DNA from: Methanomassiliicoccaceae archaeon UBA537
GTDB lineage: Archaea; Thermoplasmatota; Thermoplasmata; Methanomassiliicoccales; Methanomethylophilaceae
Assembly: GCA_002504495.1 (NCBI GenBank)
Contig: DATC01000009.1
Coordinates: forward strand, 2,493-10,455
Direction: 5' to 3'
Length of the DNA stretch: 7,963 nt
Under the pieces are notes generated by a model, which worked only from the letters and a program-made list of their open reading frames with translations, ran no database searches and was not told the origin of the DNA. Below, piece by piece: positions 5,699-7,963 of the stretch (position 1 is the stretch's first letter; the number at the start of each line of letters is the position of its first letter). Made by a program: the position numbers and the translations under genes.

Positions 5699-6715
5699 CA
5701 GCCTTCCGATGCCCATGGCGGCATCGGTCATGGCCCTGGACTCCTGGGGGTCCTGGACCGCCTTGCACATCGACCTGATGCAGTCGATGTTCTCCGGGAC
5801 GACGTCCGACTCCTGATGGACGGCCTGGTAGTAGTAGAGGGTGTTGCCGACGACCTTGACGCCGTCCTCCCAGACGACGATCTCGTACATGTCGGAGCGG
5901 TCGCGGCCAAGGTCGCGTGCGAGCTCCATGACCTGCGCGGTGGACTTGATCCCGTCGGACGACTTCACGAGCCTGACCCTCGGGGCGCTCCTCAGGATGC
6001 CGAGGACCTCCTCGGTGGTTGATTCGGAGGCGAGCTGGGCGACGACGGTCTGCACGTGCATCAGGGTGGTGGAGGCCTTCACGGCCATGGTGTTGATGTT
6101 GAGCCAGGGCATGACGCTCTGGACGTCCGGGCCGTGGTGCGTGGGGAGCTTGACGGAGGGCTCCAGCCCGTTGACGGGGCCGCCCTTGCTGTCGCTCGGA
6201 TCGACGGCGCGCCTGACGATGGTGACGAACGCGTTCTGGATCCTGAGCGCCTTGTCGATGGGATACAGGGTCCTGAGGAGGGCGGTCGTGTTGCATGAGA
6301 CGACGCGGGAGAGCTGGGCGCCCCAGGACTCCGCGTAGTTGGCGGTGGAGTTGAACGATATGCCCGTGAGGCTGTGGTCCTCCCCGCCCTGGAATATGGC
6401 CTTGACGCCGGCGGCCCTGTACATGTCCCTGTAGTACTCCCCGACGGTTCCGGGAGTGCAGTCGACCACGATGTCGACCTTGCCGAGCATGTCCCCGATG
6501 GTCCCGTCGATGTGGACCCCGGCCTTGGCGAACGCCTCGACGCTCTCGTCGGGGACGTAGAGGCCGTATCCTTTGGAGAGGGCCTCCTTGGCCTCGAAGT
6601 TGGGACGGGTCTTCGTCACTCCGACGAGCTCCATATCGTCCTGCTTGCAGACCGCCGTTGCGACCCTCTTTCCTATCGTGCCGTACCCGTTTACCGCGAC
6701 CCTGATCTTCGACAT
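5696..6715 (-). CDS. gap: Glyceraldehyde-3-phosphate dehydrogenase, archaeal (type II)
   Basis: The 339-residue protein is an archaeal phosphorylating GAPDH, interconverting glyceraldehyde 3-phosphate, phosphate and NAD(P)+ with 1,3-bisphosphoglycerate, the step next to PGK. It begins MSKIRVAVNGYGTIGKRVA with the Rossmann motif N9-G-Y-G-T-I-G15. It carries the catalytic cysteine in VSCNTTALLR (C141) and the family blocks QGGEDH, LPTHHGPDVQ and VVPENIDCIRSM. ATG 6715 gives the family N-terminus. The expected length is about 333-340 residues, which matches the CGA at 5698-5696 as the end; the reading frame itself stays open to 5174. It is the first gene of a gap-pgk operon and is divergent from ilvB. 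No frameshift near the end is needed, since all residues up to GIGRL align with the family. Confidence 0.93.
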
Positions 6716-6747
6716 GGAATGTACCTTGCCGTCGCAATCGCGGACGC

Positions 6748-6757
6748 GCTTATTAGC
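6748..6757 (-). promoter_or_regulatory. TATA-like box of the gap-pgk operon
   Basis: The minus strand reads CTAATAAGCG about 37 nt before the gap ATG at 6715. With usual archaeal spacing this leaves a short leader of about 10 nt carrying AAGGT. It lies in the 108-nt gap shared with divergent ilvB. Confidence 0.4.
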
Positions 6758-6781
6758 GTTGCCGCACGCCCGCCCATCACG

Positions 6782-6789
6782 CTTATAAC
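6782..6789 (+). promoter_or_regulatory. TATA-like box of ilvB
   Basis: CTTATAAC is followed about 27 nt later by the Shine-Dalgarno-like GAGGGG, so transcription would start at about 6810-6813 and give a short leader before the presumed start at 6824. This is the clearest box A in the gap between gap and ilvB. Confidence 0.5.
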
Positions 6790-6811
6790 GCGCGCACGGA
6801 ATCCGGTACCA

Positions 6812-6817
6812 GAGGGG
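6812..6817 (+). promoter_or_regulatory. Shine-Dalgarno-like sequence deciding the ilvB start
   Basis: GAGGGG lies six bases before the ATT at 6824, normal spacing for a ribosome binding site. No comparable motif precedes the first in-frame ATG at 6851. It therefore favours a non-standard ATT start. Confidence 0.45.
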
Positions 6818-6823
6818 AACCAC

Positions 6824-7963
6824 ATTAGAGGCACTGAAGCGCTCCTGGCCATGCTCGGGGAGAGAGGGGTCGACACGATCTTCGGATACCCGGGCGGAAG
6901 CGTCATCTCGATCTACGACGAGCTGCTGGACTCCGACATCAGGCATGTCCTGGTGAGGCACGAGCAGTGCGCGGCCCACATGGCCGACGGATACGCAAGG
7001 GCGGGAGGGGTTCCCGGAGTATGCCTCGCCACGAGCGGACCCGGGACGACGAACCTCGTCACCGGCATAGCCACCGCCTACGCCGACTCCTCGCCCATGC
7101 TCGCGCTCACCGGCCAGGTGGCGGCGGGCTCGCTGGGGCTCGGAGCGTTCCAGGAGGTCGACGCGTACAGCCTCCTCATGCCGATCACCAAGCACAGCTA
7201 CAGGGTCCTGGAAGCGGACCGCCTCCCCCATGCGATAGACGAGGGGTGGAAGATATGCCAGTCCGGCAGGAAGGGGCCGGTGCACATAGACCTGCCCGTG
7301 GACCAGATGGGCATGGACATCGACCCGCGCCTCCTCCATGAGGACTACGGCATAAAGCCGGTGCGCGAGGACCTGTCCGGCATCCACGAGGCCGTCCAAT
7401 GGATACGCGAGGCCAGAAGGCCGCTGATCCTGGTGGGCGGCGGAGCCATGGACGCCTCCGCCGAGGTCATGGAGTTCGCATCCGCGATAGGGGCCCCGGT
7501 CGCCACCACCCTGATGGGCATGGGCGCGGTGCCGTCGTCGTATCCGATGAACCTCGGGCCGCTGGGGCTCCACGGTAGGCTCGCCGCGGTCGAGATGTCC
7601 GCGGATGCCGATCTCATGATCTCCATAGGGAGCAGATTCTCAGACAGGACGTACAGCCCCCACGACCGCATGAGGTCCGGAAGGGTCATCCACATAGACA
7701 TCGACCCCACCGAGTTCGGGAAGCACGGCCACCAGTGCGTGAACCTCCAGGCCGACGCGGCCAAGGCCCTCAGGGCGCTGATGTGCGCCCTCGGCTCCAG
7801 GCCGGTGAGGTTCGACGAATGGTGCGGACGCGCGAAGGAGCTGAAGGCGTCGGCGCGCATCAACACCGACATGGACGCGACGCCCATCAAGCCCCAGAGG
7901 GTCATGCAGGAGATCAACGCCCTGCTGGACGAGGACACTATAGTCACCACCGACGTCGGTCAG
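6824..7963 (+). CDS. ilvB: Acetohydroxyacid (acetolactate) synthase large subunit, partial (C-terminus beyond the window)
   Basis: The open frame gives 380 residues up to the right edge and matches the thiamine diphosphate-dependent AHAS large subunit. That enzyme condenses pyruvate with pyruvate or 2-oxobutyrate as the first common step of valine, leucine and isoleucine synthesis. It shows GVDTIFGYPGGS (15-26), the catalytic glutamate in VRHEQCAAHMADGYAR (E47 when ATT is residue 1, the same number as in E. coli AHAS), SGPGTTNLVTGIATAY, the GPVHIDLPVD end of the PYR domain, and the central domain with ILVGGGA and IGSRFSDRT. It ends at TDVGQ, where the PP domain begins. Full-length proteins have about 550-570 residues, so about two thirds is present. 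Homology requires the residues before ATG 6851 (GTEALLA), and the only candidate start beside a ribosome binding site is ATT 6824; ATG 6851 would remove part of the first helix. No CGA codon occurs in the part seen. Confidence 0.92.
   Translation, partial: MRGTEALLAMLGERGVDTIFGYPGGSVISIYDELLDSDIRHVLVRHEQCAAHMADGYARAGGVPGVCLATSGPGTTNLVTGIATAYADSSPMLALTGQVAAGSLGLGAFQEVDAYSLLMPITKHSYRVLEADRLPHAIDEGWKICQSGRKGPVHIDLPVDQMGMDIDPRLLHEDYGIKPVREDLSGIHEAVQWIREARRPLILVGGGAMDASAEVMEFASAIGAPVATTLMGMGAVPSSYPMNLGPLGLHGRLAAVEMSADADLMISIGSRFSDRTYSPHDRMRSGRVIHIDIDPTEFGKHGHQCVNLQADAAKALRALMCALGSRPVRFDEWCGRAKELKASARINTDMDATPIKPQRVMQEINALLDEDTIVTTDVGQ

Noticed and set aside
4477..5778. 433-residue open frame on the plus strand opposite pgk
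   Set aside because: It is antisense to pgk with a biased Gly/Asp/Val/Leu composition and no motif; high GC content and lack of stops on the opposite strand explain it.
5625..6737. Arg-rich 370-residue open frame on the minus strand over gap
   Set aside because: It is a shadow of gap in a GC-rich sequence, made up of Arg, Gly, His and Pro repeats, with no family similarity. gap in the neighbouring frame is unmistakable.
1..7963. TAG codons read as pyrrolysine, as found in relatives
   Set aside because: I found no in-frame TAG inside any recognised gene, and no gene here is a monomethylamine-, dimethylamine- or trimethylamine:corrinoid methyltransferase.
1..7963. tRNA genes, CRISPR arrays, insertion sequences or attachment sites
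   Set aside because: The non-coding gaps are at most about 110 nt, show no cloverleaf-like arms, no regularly spaced repeats and no terminal inverted repeats by eye.

Overview
The window looks like a chromosomal segment of a methylotrophic methanogenic archaeon, most likely of the order Methanomassiliicoccales (Thermoplasmatota). The reasons are a MtaA/MtbA-type methylcobamide:coenzyme M methyltransferase, archaeal RadB, a free-standing Bud32 kinase, an archaeal (type II) GAPDH next to an archaeal PGK, archaeal TATA-like boxes 25-30 nt before several start codons (leaderless transcripts), and an AAA-ATPase-like family gene of the kind that is often multicopy in gut archaea. The order is an inference from gene content; no rRNA is present to confirm it.

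Layout. 1-944 (-): 5' part of an AAA-ATPase-like/PD-(D/E)XK family protein, running off the left edge. 1050-2060 (+): methyltransferase of the UroD/MtaA family. 2061-2717 (-): radB, tail to tail with it. 2820-3440 (+) and 3437-3994 (+): Bud32 kinase and RdgB-type XTP/dITP diphosphatase, overlapping by ATGA. 4035-4406 (-): small three-helix membrane protein. 4453-5685 (-): pgk. 5696-6715 (-): gap, just upstream of pgk in one operon. 6824-7963 (+): 5' two thirds of ilvB (acetohydroxyacid synthase large subunit), divergent from gap and running off the right edge. I see no tRNA, rRNA, CRISPR array, insertion sequence or gene-free stretch above about 110 nt.

The striking observation concerns translation termination. 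Three conserved proteins (methyltransferase, RadB, GAPDH) have no standard stop codon where their families end. Each has a CGA codon exactly there, and a fourth gene (pgk) also has its first in-frame CGA at its natural C-terminus. By hand count the gene bodies contain about 165 arginine codons in roughly 2,500 codons, and none is CGA, although the trinucleotide CGA is common out of frame. If CGA is read as arginine, three proteins gain tails of 120-174 residues that are only the antisense or wrong-frame translation of the next gene. The simplest reading is that CGA works as a stop codon here, alongside TGA, which ends bud32, rdgB and the membrane protein gene. A sense-to-stop reassignment of CGA in a cellular genome would, as far as I know, be undescribed. 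A sequence artefact is the main alternative. CDS ends below are given on the CGA-stop reading, with the standard-code ends stated.

Functionally the window mixes methanogenesis (CoM methylation), DNA repair (RadB), tRNA t6A modification (Bud32/KEOPS), nucleotide pool cleansing (RdgB), the three-carbon part of glycolysis/gluconeogenesis (gap-pgk) and branched-chain amino acid synthesis (ilvB).
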